In this document: positions 11,901 to 23,327 of the stretch, in pieces
Position numbering within the stretch: position 1 is the stretch's first letter
Layout of the letters: each line of letters starts with the position of its first letter
Assembly: GCA_022835595.1 (NCBI GenBank)
Contig: BQUP01000006.1
Location: 372,001-436,000 of the forward strand
DNA: 64,000 bases
Reading direction: 5' to 3'
Source: Cystobasidium ongulense
Lineage: Eukaryota; Basidiomycota; Cystobasidiomycetes; Cystobasidiales; Cystobasidiaceae
Made by a program: the position numbers and the translations under genes
Notes under the pieces: model-generated
What the model saw: only the letters and a program-made list of their open reading frames with translations
Told to the model about the DNA's origin: nothing
Databases searched by the model: none

Positions 11901-14900
11901 AAGGCAATACGAAGACGCTAAGAGGAAATAAATTGAAAATATCTTTGCTCACCTGCCGTGCGTTTTCTGGATCTGCTCTTATCAGAACCTCCAATAAAAC
12001 AGCGGGTAAATCACCTTCTAACAATTGCTGGAAAGTAGTTTTAAAAGATTGAGATTGTAATATACCCATATAAAAAGATCTACATTCTTCAAATTTAGAA
12101 CTACTTAGGAAATATAAAGGTGCGAAACAGATATCTGCATTTAAAACTAATAATTCAGCGGTTGAAATTTCCATAGATTCAGCTAGGATTTGTATAACAT
12201 CTTCTCTTTTAGATAGAATTGCTTCCGATAAGAAAATTCTTGCTATATCTGGTGTTTGGAGAAATGATTGTACTGTTGTTCTTAGTAGATCGGTCAATGT
12301 GTATAAGAGTGCAAATGAGGAGTCGAGATGTCTTGCTATGATAGGACATAGTTGATGTAGGTATGGAGAAAAGAACTTGTACGGTGATACTTCGCGGCTT
12401 TTGAAGACATTGTCTAATTGAGCTGTAAAGATTGCTCGCAATTGACCTTGAGCCGCTAGGGCAATGACTCCCAGTGAAAGAACTTTGCCTAATATAGCGC
12501 CTGAGCCGATCCTATCGAAGGTGAAAGGGTCAGTTATAAGCACAGAGAAAGGCCGAAGCAACGTCAACATACCGTATCATATCAGAAATGACGGTAGTAG
12601 TCGTCAATTTCACAGGCGGTTTCGAGTATTTCAGACCATTTTCCAGCATGTTAAAGTAGTTCGACAATTGGCCATTTGAATTCAAAGCATGGTCATGTCT
12701 GAATAATTCCGTAATGATCATATTCCCTGCGTAACCAGCTGATAATCTCACTAATCTATTCTGATGTTTCAAATCTTGCGATACCAGATCTAGCCATGCA
12801 TATAGGGAGTGTGGTTGTTCACCTGAATGAATCAATACTGCACTGAAAGCTCGCCAGAATGATGTACGAGTGGTTGAGGAGATGGTGTCCATCTTGGAAA
12901 AGGAGTTCTTCATACTTGATAAGAGATTGGACGATGATGTATCTAAATCTTCCGAATTCCGAGAGGGTAGATCCCCCATAGTAAATTGTCTTTGACAAAG
13001 CGAGCAAGTTGTCCTTCCATGCGCATTCTCATCTAGGATATCCATATTGGCACTGCAGGCTAATGCTTCAATAGCTTGAAAATGATTCTCTTGCAACGCC
13101 AAATCTTGCTTCGAGAGAAAGTCGGCTACCACCTCCTTCCACTGTAGGGGTTCTGAAGCATGAACGGCAGATGTAGATTGAAACGAGAACGCCTCCTTCA
13201 ATATTGCTACTTGCATCTTCGCTATGTCACTCTTACGCCTCACTGAATTCTCATTCTCTTGATGATTCTCATCGTCCGGGGCGGTCTTCCTCTTGCTTCC
13301 GTTGCGATCTGAAGGCACAATCTCATCCACTCGGTAAGCTATATCTCCCTCACATCGTGGGATAAGTTTCTCAATGATCACTGGTAGTATACTATGCACG
13401 TCTCCCTCTGAAGCGTTATGTCGTGAGGCAGGGCCAGTCTTGTAAGACCAGAGTACCTCGAGTATATCACTAGCATCGCTCGCATCGAAGCTATATACAG
13501 ATTTTTGATTGGTATGCCTCATTCTTTCCGTTTCCTGCTCTCGTTGAATATTGGTAATATCTCGTAAGACTGTATTTGAAATTGACGAAGTACTCGTCAT
13601 TGTAAATGTAGAAGCAGGAGCATCTTCAGCAATTGAAAGCATAATCAGACAGAAACACTGCCTGTCTGTGATATTTTCAATCGTCATTCCCGGCTGGATG
13701 ATGTTGACGTCTCTGTTATCTTGACCATCGCGCTCTACCGCTATAGAATTTGATTTTTTTTGCTCGAGGATTTCTTGTTCAGACCGTAAGATATCGATGA
13801 ATGATCTTCTGTATCTTCTCGCTATATCTGCCATTTCAAAGTAACCTCTTCGGTTTCCCCGCTTACAAGCTCCATAAAGCGACAATACAATTTGTGTCAA
13901 TGCTTCTTCGAGTCGTGCGATTGAGGATGAGGATTCTCCTTCTCCATCTTGCATGTTTGCAAGCTCTTCCTGCCGATATTGCGGTAGTTGTGGTGAGAGG
14001 AAGAGATGTATTACGCGTAATAGTATAGCTCGTAATGAAGCTTGAGGTAATGGTACTTTTTCACAAAGCTTATAAACGTCCTTGGTACAGCCCACTCGCT
14101 GTCGAATACCCTCCATTCTACCTCTGAAAGCTTCTTTCGTTTTCACTCGATTCGCCGAATGCAAAGATGAAGGAGTTAGATGTGGTAAAGTCCAATCTTC
14201 TTCTTGACCGATAATCAATTCTAAAACCTCTGGTACGAAATCATAAATCCATTGTTCCGAAATTGCAATTGTAGAAATGAGAATCCGTATAATAGATAGT
14301 CTTAATATATCAGCTTGAAATTTATCATCGATTGTAATATAAAGGGGTCGTCTATCATTTTTCGAGGAAGAATTTTGACCATCTTGAGCGAAGAAAACAT
14401 CTGCACCTCCTGTTTTCACAGTTGGTCTAGTTGCTATGTTGTGCTTATCTTGAAAGATATATAGCTTGCTTGGGAAGATAGTATCGGAGCCTGGAATTGC
14501 GAGAGATGTGGCATCTGAGTACACGGAGAAGGGACAATGTAGGCCATTAGTAAGGTAGAATTCCTCGGAGTGAATAAGGGCAGGACATCAAGCATACCCT
14601 GAGCCAATTTAATCAATACTGTGACCCATTCCCTCCTCTTCTTCAATCCACCTTCTTCACGATGGTAGAACAATCTCAATTGATCAGAAATAACTTGTTT
14701 TACCCATGCTTCACCTTTGTGTAGTAGCATATCTTGTTCTACCACTCTCTCATTGGGTGTTGTTGTTTCTAGAGCTCGATTACCATGACTCGTCGCGTGC
14801 ACTGTAGTAGTGTTTAAAAGTATCATGCAGCGTAATAAACGCGGTAACAACCAAATCGACATTTCTTCTGTTGTTGTTTCTTCTTCTTCTACATGGTCAT

Positions 14901-15264
14901 GACGTGCAGCAGTAACTGTAGGAGGTTCTTGAATGATACTCTTGTATAAAGCATAATCAGGATATCTATTCATGAAATCCAGTATCAACTCCCATAATCT
15001 ACTTCCATTTTCAATGCTCGCTTTAGAAGACGACGACGATGAAACAAGTAGATCATCTTGTAGGTTAAGTTTAGCTAATTGAGTAGTTATATGAAATAGT
15101 TTAGCTCGTGCTGTTGCTTGTTGCTGCTGTTGCTGTTGCTGTGTCGCGTTGTTTGTCGTCGATTGGGATTGCAGAAAGTCATTCTCTGCTTTCTGGAGGA
15201 TTGTACTGAAGAGCGCGAGTGTCGAGGGTGGATCCTTGTCACCATTCGCCGTCTTGGATGCCAT
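5996..15264 (-). CDS. ATR/Mec1/Rad3 checkpoint phosphatidylinositol-3-kinase-like kinase
   Basis: Eighteen exons keep frame to a protein of about 2683 aa, close to the family length: 15264-14598, 14514-12573, 12511-11953, 11872-11633, 11573-10305, 10238-9737, 9684-9204, 9145-8762, 8706-8599, 8537-8340, 8277-8157, 8093-7436, 7357-7233, 7152-6932, 6870-6783, 6693-6472, 6372-6142, 6031-5996. The kinase senses RPA-coated single-stranded DNA with its ATRIP/Ddc2 partner and drives the replication checkpoint. Seen: a poly-Gln tract near residue 45; long helical repeats; a FAT domain ([33 protein letters not shown]); a kinase domain with [16 protein letters not shown], the catalytic [12 protein letters not shown] and [10 protein letters not shown]; an EGVFRRCCE segment; and a FATC end [19 protein letters not shown]. 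The last coding exon is only 36 nt and carries most of FATC. A broken copy of the first exon lies upstream at 16870-17086. Confidence 0.95.
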
Positions 15265-15856
15265 GTCTGCGTATGCACTCTGCCATCTGCGTGGTAATTG
15301 TCAATCAATGATGGATGATAACAAAGCAAGCAAGTAAATCGTCGAGGATACCCGCGAGGCTGCTTGACGAGTTTGGTGGCGACACGATGGCGCAAGAGAG
15401 GACAACTCTGCTTTTCTCAACCTGCCTTGCACCTCCTCTACACATATTCGTATTCAGGATAGCAGTCCCATCTTACTGCTGCTCACTGTCTCTCCGCCGC
15501 CTCTCACTTTGCAACTCGCCACCGGTAGCGAGCGTACAGGACAGGACATGAACATGGAGCAAAGCGGATTCAAAAGGATCCTGCAGAAGCATCATGTTTC
15601 TGCAGAGTGCGCCATGGACTAAAGCGACTTTAAGAGTTCCAACAACGAGGTCATCTGCTTCAAAGAACTTGGAAGACAGAGAGAGAAAAGCTACATTTGT
15701 GATTTGCATTAAGATGGTCTTTTCCCCAGCTAATCCAATTCAACACTTAAAAAGACCGATAATGTATTCCCACCTCCTTAAAGATGGATTATCTGAGACT
15801 TCAGGTCGATTTATAGCTAGTTGGTAAAGACTTTCACCTTGACCACTTGCTTCAGC
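15265..15856. other. intergenic: ATR promoter and metallothionein A 3' flank
   Basis: No gene is seen. Positions 15265-15400 are the ATR upstream region, recognisable again at about 17087-17205. Positions 15540-15850 match 17340-17640 (shared words such as GAGAAAAGCTACAT, TAAGATGGTCT, AGACCGATAAT and GGATTATCT) and are the 3' flank of the metallothionein gene. Confidence 0.6.
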
Positions 15857-16442
15857 TTAGAGAGCGGTGGTGGTGGTACCCGTGGTGCCGGTGGTACCAG
15901 TGGGGCCAGCAGTTCGTCCAACTCTAGTCTCATCGTCGGAGGAGGAAGAGCTGGAGGAAGCGTCACCGCCTTCCTTGGTTTTCTTGCGGGCGTCTGCGAG
16001 AATGCAAAGCCGACGTTAGGAACGACGCGTCGGGGTGAGAAAAATGAAGATGGGAAAAAGCTCACTGGGGCAGGAAGCGCACTTGCACTTGTTGATCTGA
16101 TAGCGCGAGAGCACGATAGTCATCGAGTAAGAGGAACAGCAGTCGACGCGTCAGACGTGAATGAGGAACGAGAGGGAGGGACGACAAGCAAGGAAGCGAG
16201 CATCGTGACTAGGATCTCTTCAACTCACCTTGCAAGTGCATCCGGGTCCAATTTTGCAAGCATCGCAGTCCTGCAAGACGGAAATGCAATGGTCAGCATT
16301 CAATTCAGCAACCCCCGTCTAACGAGTGGAGGACGACAAAGGAGTGACTGCATCGACTCACTCTCTGGCCCTGAGCATTGGTTTTCTCTCTTGAGCACTT
16401 GCATGAGCTTATCTTGGTTAAGTTCTGCTTGATGGTGTCCAT
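15857..16442 (-). CDS. metallothionein A (Cys-rich metal-binding protein)
   Basis: Four exons, 16442-16362, 16270-16229, 16096-16066 and 15993-15857, give 96 aa. Nine cysteines sit in metallothionein-type clusters: SCKCS, DCDAC, GCTCK and KCKCASC. No other cysteine, histidine-rich or membrane feature is present. Such proteins bind Cu(I), Zn or Cd through thiolates and buffer or detoxify metal in the cytosol. After the last cluster comes a Lys-rich linker, a run of seven Ser with Asp/Glu, and a Gly/Thr repeat tail (TGTTGTTGTTT). The paralogue B (18145-17649) shares exon phases, the sizes of exons 2 and 3, and the sequence of exon 3. Splice sites are all GT-AG. Metal identity cannot be read from the sequence. 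Confidence 0.85.
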
Positions 16443-16868
16443 TGTGTGAGAGTTGTGGTGGTGGTTTATAGGGTGGGTGGATTGTTCTGCGTGGTGTTGA
16501 AGGAGGAGAAGAGAAGAGAGAAGCAAGCCAGCAAGTACCGGCATTAAATACGCAAGCTCTGCCCTTCTATTCGATCCAGATCAGCGTCGTACGAAATTGA
16601 CGTGGAACTCTTGTCATGTCCAACCACCTTCCAAAGCGATGACTCCCATGTGACGACCTTTCGCGTTTGGGCCATCGTAGTGGACAAAAAGCAATGACGG
16701 CACTGAAGTTGGACAATGCGACCCTTTCAGACTGGCAGAGACACACGCCTTCAACATAATATTGGCTTAACTTGAGGACTTTCTCGGCATCTACCGTACT
16801 TTCAATTCCAGTAGATACGCGCTCGAGTTGAAGAGCATAAAAGAAGTGAAGCACCTTGTAAATGGCAA
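16443..16868 (-). promoter_or_regulatory. metallothionein A promoter region
   Basis: Elements shared with the copy upstream of metallothionein B at equal spacing: GTATTTAATG on the minus strand (16542-16551, 100 bp before the ATG), a CTATTCGATCYAGATCA block read on the plus strand starting at 16567 (125 bp), CTCTTGTCATG near 16607, and CATGTGACG at 16647 (about 205 bp). The first is a plausible TATA element. The others are candidates for metal- or stress-responsive sites, judged only by conservation between copies. Confidence 0.5.
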
Positions 16869-16869
16869 T

Positions 16870-17086
16870 TCAGCTGATTGAGTGGCTATACGAGGTAAGC
16901 TTGAGTGGTGCTGCTGCCTGTTTTTGTTGCTGTTGCTTTTGCTGCTGTGTTGCGTTTGTCATTGTTGCTTCTGTCGATTGCGTCTGCAGGAAGCTACGCT
17001 CTGCCTTTCGAAAGACTGGGGCATACTGAGAAGAGCGAGTTGCCGAGAGTGGACAGCTTGTCACCGTTCATTGTCATCGATGCCAT
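16870..17086 (-). pseudogene. relict of ATR first exon
   Basis: From an ATG at 17086 the minus strand reads MASMTMNGDKLSTL, matching the ATR start [16 protein letters not shown]. After a frameshift it continues as FRKAERSFLQTQSTEA, then NATQQQKQQQQ, matching [16 protein letters not shown] and [11 protein letters not shown]. The copy ends shortly after the Gln tract, so it is a truncated, frameshifted fragment brought by the tandem duplication. It cannot encode a kinase. The ATR-like promoter sequence continues upstream to about 17205. Confidence 0.8.
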
Positions 17087-17205
17087 GTTTGCATGTATCT
17101 TCTGCCATTCGATATCAAAGTGGATGACACAACGCAAGCAACCATCGAGGATACCCGCGAGGATGGTCGACGAGGTTAATAGTGGCGACACGATGGCGCA
17201 AGAGT

Positions 17206-17648
17206 GATACAACCTCGGCAGGACAGCATCACCATAAGTTGACGCTCTGCTCTGCTCTTCTCTTTTCCAAGGAAATATATACCCACAACAGCAGCTAGTC
17301 TACTGGGCCGTCCTGCTGCTCAATGTGAACTCGCGTCGGCAAAGCAAGCAAGCAAGACATGGAGCAAAGAGACTTTCAAACAGAAATCATATCAAGCATT
17401 CGTGTGAGAGCGCACCCCGTCAAGTGAAGCGTCTTATGTATTCGACAACGAAATCATCTTCTTTCAATTTCAAGGTGAAGAGAGGGAGAGAAAAGCTACA
17501 TGGTGACATTCGAAATAAGATGGTCTCTTCCTCCAGCTAGTCCAACAGACCGATAATAAATTCCATTTCCTTAGAGGGGGATTATCTTCGATTTGCAGGT
17601 TGAAATATCTGCCTGATCAAGACTTTCATCTCGTCCACAAGCTACCGC
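17206..17648. other. intergenic: metallothionein B 3' flank
   Basis: No gene is seen. From about 17340 the sequence aligns with 15540-15850, the 3' flank of metallothionein A. Positions 17220-17330 appear unique. Confidence 0.55.
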
Positions 17649-18145
17649 TTAAAGAGCAGTGTTGCCAGCGGTGGTTCTTCGGGTTCTGGCCTCGTCGTCG
17701 GAGGAGGAAGAGCTCGAAGTAGCGTCACCGCCTTCCTTGGTCTTCTTGCGGGCGTCTGGGAAGATGACAGGGACAACATTGAGAACATGTCGAAATGCGA
17801 GGCATATCAAGATCAAGAAGCTCACTGGGGCATGAAGCGCACTTGCACTTGTTGATCTAATAGATCGACGGGGAGGAATAGAGTCGACGTATCAGAGGCG
17901 GACGGTCGGGACGGAAGGCGACAAACAAGGGCCGATGAAGGGTCACACTGCATTCTGCACTCACCTTGCAGGTGCACTCGACACCAGTTCCGCAAGCACC
18001 GCAGTCCTAGAGAATGAGACCAACGTCAGCCCGAACATTATCCGACAAGTGGAGACGGAGAAGAAGGACGCACCTGCTGGCCTTGAGGGTTCTTCATCTC
18101 TGTGTTGCACTTGCAGGACTTCAACTTCTGCTTGATACCTTCCAT
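17649..18145 (-). CDS. metallothionein B (Cys-rich metal-binding protein)
   Basis: Four exons, 18145-18074, 18006-17965, 17856-17826 and 17755-17649, give 83 aa. The nine cysteines lie in SCKCN, DCGAC, ECTCK and KCKCASC, at the same positions as in metallothionein A. Exons 2 and 3 have the same lengths (42 and 31 nt) and all phases match. Differences from A: a shorter first exon, more changes between the Cys clusters, and a shorter tail that lacks the Gly/Thr repeat (Ser run, then Asp/Glu, then a basic Thr/Arg end). The intact frame beside a decayed ATR fragment in the same unit indicates that it is still used. Function is as for A; separate metal preference or timing is possible but not shown. 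Confidence 0.85.
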
Positions 18146-19162
18146 TGTGAGTGTGGGTGTTGTTGGTTGTTTATAGGATGGGTTGTGAGTGGCTTCCTGA
18201 GGGTATGTAGTGAGGGAAGAAAGAGAAGCAACTCAAGACAACCCCATTAAATACTCCAATCTCGCACTCCTATTCGATCTAGATCACTCCTACTGACGTG
18301 CGCTCTTGTCATGGCAGGCCCCTCGCTCTCTACATCTACACATCATGACTCTCATGTGACGTTCACGCCACTTGGAGAGTTGCGTAAGATACTTTCGTCC
18401 AACTTTCCGACTCCCAGCAGGCTAATTAGAATAACGGCGACAAGATAGACATTGAACCTTTTCAGATTGTCAGAACTACCACTCTTCGCCATTCCTGTTG
18501 GCTCAGATGCGACTGTCTGTATGCTTTCTCTGCAAGAACTTAGGTCTTAGGCAACTGCCTCCGCCAAAATACCAAGCCCTGTCAAAAAATGATCGAATAT
18601 AACGTGGGGCTCCAGAATCTCATATCTATCCGAGGAGCGCCTCTCGGACGGCAAAGACAGGATAAAGCTCGACCACGTCAATGCATAAGGAACTGAACCT
18701 TCTTGCACATTATAAGCATACCAGTTATATGGATAAGACGGAGTTTATTCTCGCGGGGAATTGACCTGACGAAACGATATAGCAACTTACAGGCAGCATT
18801 ATAGACCCTATGGGTATTGCAGGAAAAAGCACCTAATCGCATTCAGCCTCCAACTACCGTATTCAAATCTATACAACAGAAAAAGAGATGCTGAAAGACG
18901 CGAGCTAACCGGGAAGGATCAGAAATCGAACCGGCTTCTTGTCTAATTTTTGCACGACAAGAAATGCTTTATAGCTTTTGATACTGTATTAGAAGTTGTT
19001 GCATATTTTTTCTACAACATTAATCGTAAGAAGGAGGTCAAAGTAGCATTTCCACTCTCCCGCTAGCCATGCACACCGAATCCCTTCTATTAGAAGTGCA
19101 TTCGCTGACTTTGCGTCTGTTTTTCAGATATCGAGGGTACCGTAGCGTGTAACAGCAGCCGT
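18146..19162. other. intergenic: metallothionein B promoter and ligase 3' flank
   Basis: The promoter of metallothionein B occupies about 18146-18490: GTATTTAATG on the minus strand at 18245-18254 (100 bp upstream, as in copy A), CTATTCGATCTAGATCA at 18270, CTCTTGTCATG near 18303, CATGTGACG at 18353. From 18500 to 19160 no gene is recognised; the right end should hold the ligase 3' untranslated region. Confidence 0.5.
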
Positions 19163-22100
19163 CTACCAGAATCCATCACCTCCTCCTCCATCATCACCAC
19201 CTCCCTTTTTCTTGCCTTTACCACCACCTCCACTAGCTGCAACTTGTCTTTGATAAGCTTCAGCGACCTACACAAGAACGAGGGACTAAAGGTCAGGTAT
19301 ACATTCCACTTTTTCATGTAGTTCCTCGTAGCCAGCCGAACTGTGAGGCAACAACGAGCTGGTATGCAAAAAAAACCTCGACTTACAAACTCAGAATTGG
19401 AAGCATCATCTGGGTCTTTATCATCTCGAATTCGAATGAAACGAGGGAATCGTAATGAGATACCTCTTGCTTCGATCTATCAATCACATGAGAATGCAAT
19501 GTCAGCCCCTGCATATACCTGATTTGAACCGCGCGGAAGTAAGGGAAAAGGAGAGAAGCTACTCACAATTCCTTTAGCAGCGCTATAAACAGGACTTAAA
19601 CTTAGATCCGCCGCAAGAACTTCCCAAACGACTTTAGGTTCAAAGAAAACATCAGGTTTAGAATCACCTAAATCAAAATATGGTTTTTTCTGTGTTAATT
19701 CTAGAGGTTTCAAAAATTGATAATGTGATTCTAAAACTTCTTCTGAGAAACCTGTTCCTATCTTCGTGATTGCTTGATATGTTTCTGATTCTGGATCATA
19801 ACATGCTAAGAGGAAAGCTCCATAGACTGACGTTCTTTTACCTCGTCCGTGATAGCCTCCTATTACTACTAGGTCAAAGGAATCACCTACTCCTGCTAGG
19901 TAGTCTTTCTTGAGCTTCGACAGGTTGAGGATGCAGTCAGTCTCATATCAAAACTATTTAACTAGAAAAACGTGAAATGCAACTCACCTTCAACCAATTC
20001 ATAGAACGACGACTAGGTTCGTAAGTAGCGTCTTCACCTTCCATCATTTTAACCATCAATCCCTCGCATGAGTCTTTAATACTCTCATCTAAGAAAGCTT
20101 GGATTTCTTCAACAGCATAGATATCTCTGCTTTTAGCGAACGCGAATTGGCCCTCTACAGGAGTGAAATGTTCTCTGAGAAGTATTCTTCGATGCTCTAG
20201 ATCCTTTTTAAGCAGTGACTAAATTGAATAACAAGCAGAGAAAGAACGGTCAGCTCCATTTCAAACAGTGAAATAAAAGAAGATTCTGTAGTAGACATAC
20301 CTCGCCATTCAAATAAAGTAAATCAAAAGCGAAAATATGTACTTTTACTTTAATATCTTCCGCTTTTACATCTTTCCTCTTTCTCTTACTCAATTCTTGG
20401 AAAGGTAGAATTTTGTTTTCATCTTTATCCCATGCTACTGCTTCTGCATCTAGTACGAAAGATTCGGTATTTGGTTTAATGCACTGCAAAGATAACATAA
20501 ATCGATTCCTTCCGTCAGTCTCTCATCACACAAGGGTCTACATTCGAGGACATTGGAGATGAAGAAAATAAAACCCACCTTCTGCATATGTTCGATTAAG
20601 TCAGGATATTTAACGCTCATATCCTCTGAATTTCTCGAGAAAACAGATAATTTCCCACTTGAATAATGCACTTGAGCTCTTTCACCATCATACTTGTATT
20701 CGCAAGTAAATTTCTTTCCTTCAAATCTATCTAAAACTTCTGAAATTGCTTTTGTTGGTTTAGCAAGCATAGGTTTTAATGGAATGCCAGGTGTAATTCT
20801 AATTTTCTCCCTTAATAAGTCTGTGCCTCCTTCTAATAAAGGTGGAATAACTAAGTCATAATTAGGACATTCCGAGAAAACCGTTTTCAATGTCTTTGAA
20901 GCATCTTCTAATTCTTTCACCAATTTCTCACTTGATACAGTCTTCTTACTATCTCTCGCATGTCTAGCGTAGACTGTAGCGTGTGCCAATGAACCGAGAA
21001 CGGTTTGTTCAGCTAATCCAATACGAAGTTTACCTTCGCATGATCGGATGATAAATTTGGCTTCTTGACCTTGACAAGCTGCTAAAAGACCGTTAATAGA
21101 GCCTACTTTTTTAGTTTGTGAAGAAGCACCGGATGTTTTTGCGATTTCACGGAGCTTGTTGAAGACGTGGTTGACTGTTAGAGGTTTAGGTTTGAACAGT
21201 GTAGCTTGAGTAGCTCGGGAGTTCTGTGAAGCATCAAAAGTCCTTGCTTCAGCAGAGAAAGGTTGACATACGATGGAAAAGCTCACCATTGCCACCAAAC
21301 CTAAATCACCCGCTTTTTTGTACTCCGCATTGATATGTGCGACGTTGACTCCAGTAGCTTGCGCGATAGCTTTCTTGAGCATTCCTTCACCAATACCGAG
21401 CTCGAGGCCTTCGTAATCAGGCGCAATCTAGAATACACACCATCATCACGGACATTAGCATCAGTCAGATTCACGAGTACATTACTGGTAGATAATGGAC
21501 TGACTCGGTTGATACATAGGTAAATAACTTTGATAAGATCGCCAGGTGTACGTTCAATAACGGAAGTGAGGAAAGTAGTGAGATAAGCTGCAATTTCCAA
21601 ACGCTTGGTTGTACTGTCGATTCTTTCGAATACTTCTGCAAGTGCAGCGTACGGTACACTGCAAGAAGCGCCAAAAATCGGAGCTTAGCATGGTCGTCGA
21701 TTCGTATGGCAATCTCGCTTTGAAACGAAGCGTGTTGAAATACTTACGGGTCACCAGTCTTCCAGTCTATTCCTTTACCATACTTGCCTTTACTACTGCC
21801 TGCGACTTTCTTGGTAAAAATCTCGGCCCTGTGATGTCACAAAAGGTAGAGTAAGTCAGCTACATCAAGAATGAGAGGTGACACGTGAGCCTACAGTTTT
21901 GCAGCCTGTTCTTGCTCTTCCTCACTCTCCAGAGCTGAATCATCAGCCTCTTCGTTGCCATTTTCATCAACACCGCTAATTTCACCACCCTCATCACTAT
22001 TTGCAGCTGAGGTAGTCTTCTCCTTGACGACCTTTGCGGCGGATGACGTACTTTCAATGTCTTCAGTGTCATCGGCTTTGGCTTTGCCCTTGTCTACTTT

Positions 22101-23057
22101 CTTCTTGTCCACTTTTATTGATGATTCTGTCTTTGATGTTGAGGTACTAGCTTTCTTGGAAGGTGCGGCGAATATAGAAGCGATTTTCGGCGCTGGCTTT
22201 GTCTTGCTTGACCCCTCTGTTCTTTCCAAACGTAAGTACTAGCTTGACATGCACACTCGCTTTCTATGCAGATAAATGCTTACCCTCCTTCTTGGGCTTC
22301 TTGTCAACGTGACCATCCACATTCGTGGTATCCTTTGGTTTCTCCTTGCTATTAGGCTTCTCGACACTGCCGTTTACAGGCTTAGCTGCTTCAACTATCT
22401 CCTTCTCATCCTTGTCGGTTGTTTTGGACGATGATGGTGCAGGTGCTGTCTTCGCGGAGACGGTCACTGAAGCATCATCACTTTCTTCGTCTGAGCTGGC
22501 TACGACGCGTCTCTTTTTGCCTGTGCAGCTCGTCAGCTGGAGTATGGAGAACACAAAGATACAAGAACAAACGTACCGTTCGTCTTGCTGATTGTGTTGA
22601 CCTCCTCTACATCCGAAGAGCCATCGATCTCCATGACTTGTCGAGCTTCAGACGCGGTGCCTGTGGAAGAGGTGAACGATCTGGCTGCAGCGGCTACGGT
22701 AGTAGAAGAAGTAGCCTGTTTGCGGAACAGAGAGTCTACTCTTGTTTGCCTCTGTTCTAGAGGTAGTCCTAGGAATCTATTGAGCGTCTTCTGCCTCTCC
22801 GTTGGTAGTTGTGCTTCGTTCTTCTTGCTACTGCGCGCGACGATGGTGCTTCCACTTGGACGAGACGACGACGAGGAGCTGCTTGGGATGCTCTTCTTGC
22901 TCATGCGCGCGAGGACCCTCAGCGCAGACAAGGCAGTCCCTCTTGCGTGTACAGATGCGCCGCTGTGTAGTAGGACCAGCTTGGGCGAGAACGTCGTGGC
23001 GGAGGTGCTGCTCACGCGTAAACAATGTCGATTGATGCAAAGAAGAGAAGAAAGCAT
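19163..23057 (-). CDS. CDC9: ATP-dependent DNA ligase I
   Basis: Twelve exons (23057-22577, 22520-22284, 22216-21895, 21828-21748, 21658-21505, 21427-21287, 21223-20579, 20483-20301, 20218-19988, 19914-19567, 19476-19387, 19267-19163) encode about 1005 aa. The enzyme seals nicks between Okazaki fragments and in excision repair. Seen: catalytic motif [10 protein letters not shown] with the adenylated Lys, a DAEAVAWD motif, [35 protein letters not shown], and the C-terminal [14 protein letters not shown]. The N-terminus has an acid-poor leader of 51 residues, then an in-frame Met (22904) followed by a PCNA-box-like QKTLNRFL. This mirrors yeast Cdc9, where the first Met gives the mitochondrial and the second the nuclear enzyme. 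Between them and the catalytic core lies a long Lys/Ser/Glu-rich disordered stretch. The C-terminus is a Gly/Lys/Asp-rich tail. The exon-10 acceptor (GAAG) is weak but required by the family alignment. Confidence 0.94.
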
Positions 23058-23327
23058 GGTCGAGATGGAAGAAGAGGTTGATAGAGGTGCAACTGAGAAG
23101 CGTTGATAGAGGACACAGGACGAGAATACCCTGCAGGTGGACTTTCTGGATCCTAGTGACTGAAGTGCAGCTCCCCATCACATCGGTCTCTGCTTCATCG
23201 AGCGTCCACCTCTGCCGCGTACCAATGCGCAAGAAGGCTGCAAGCACAGCAAACGTCAAACACTAATCATCTGACACTATCAAATTACTGAGCTCTCGTC
23301 CGCTGCTGGGACGTACCGCTCATTGCA

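Larger units (their letters stand above)
15090..16760. repeat. tandem duplication, unit 1 (ATR 5' end + metallothionein A)
   Basis: Unit 1 runs from within the ATR first exon (poly-Gln codons) through the ATR promoter, the metallothionein A gene and its promoter. The same order and orientation recurs at about 16890-18490. ATG-to-ATG spacing between copies is 1703 bp for the metallothioneins and 1822 bp for the ATR starts. Outer borders are approximate because similarity fades. Confidence 0.85.
16890..18490. repeat. tandem duplication, unit 2 (ATR relict + metallothionein B)
   Basis: Direct repeat of unit 1. The best preserved parts are the metallothionein exons, the promoter block up to about 125 bp before the ATG, and an ATR-promoter stretch with GAGGATACCCGCGAGG and CGACACGATGGCGCAAGAG (positions 17150 and 17187). 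The ATR-derived coding part has decayed while the metallothionein frame is intact, so selection has kept only the latter. Confidence 0.85.

Noticed and set aside
18900-19000. tRNA-like B-box (GGTTCGATT, minus strand near 18930)
   Set aside because: The flanking bases cannot form a T-stem, and no A-box or acceptor stem is present.
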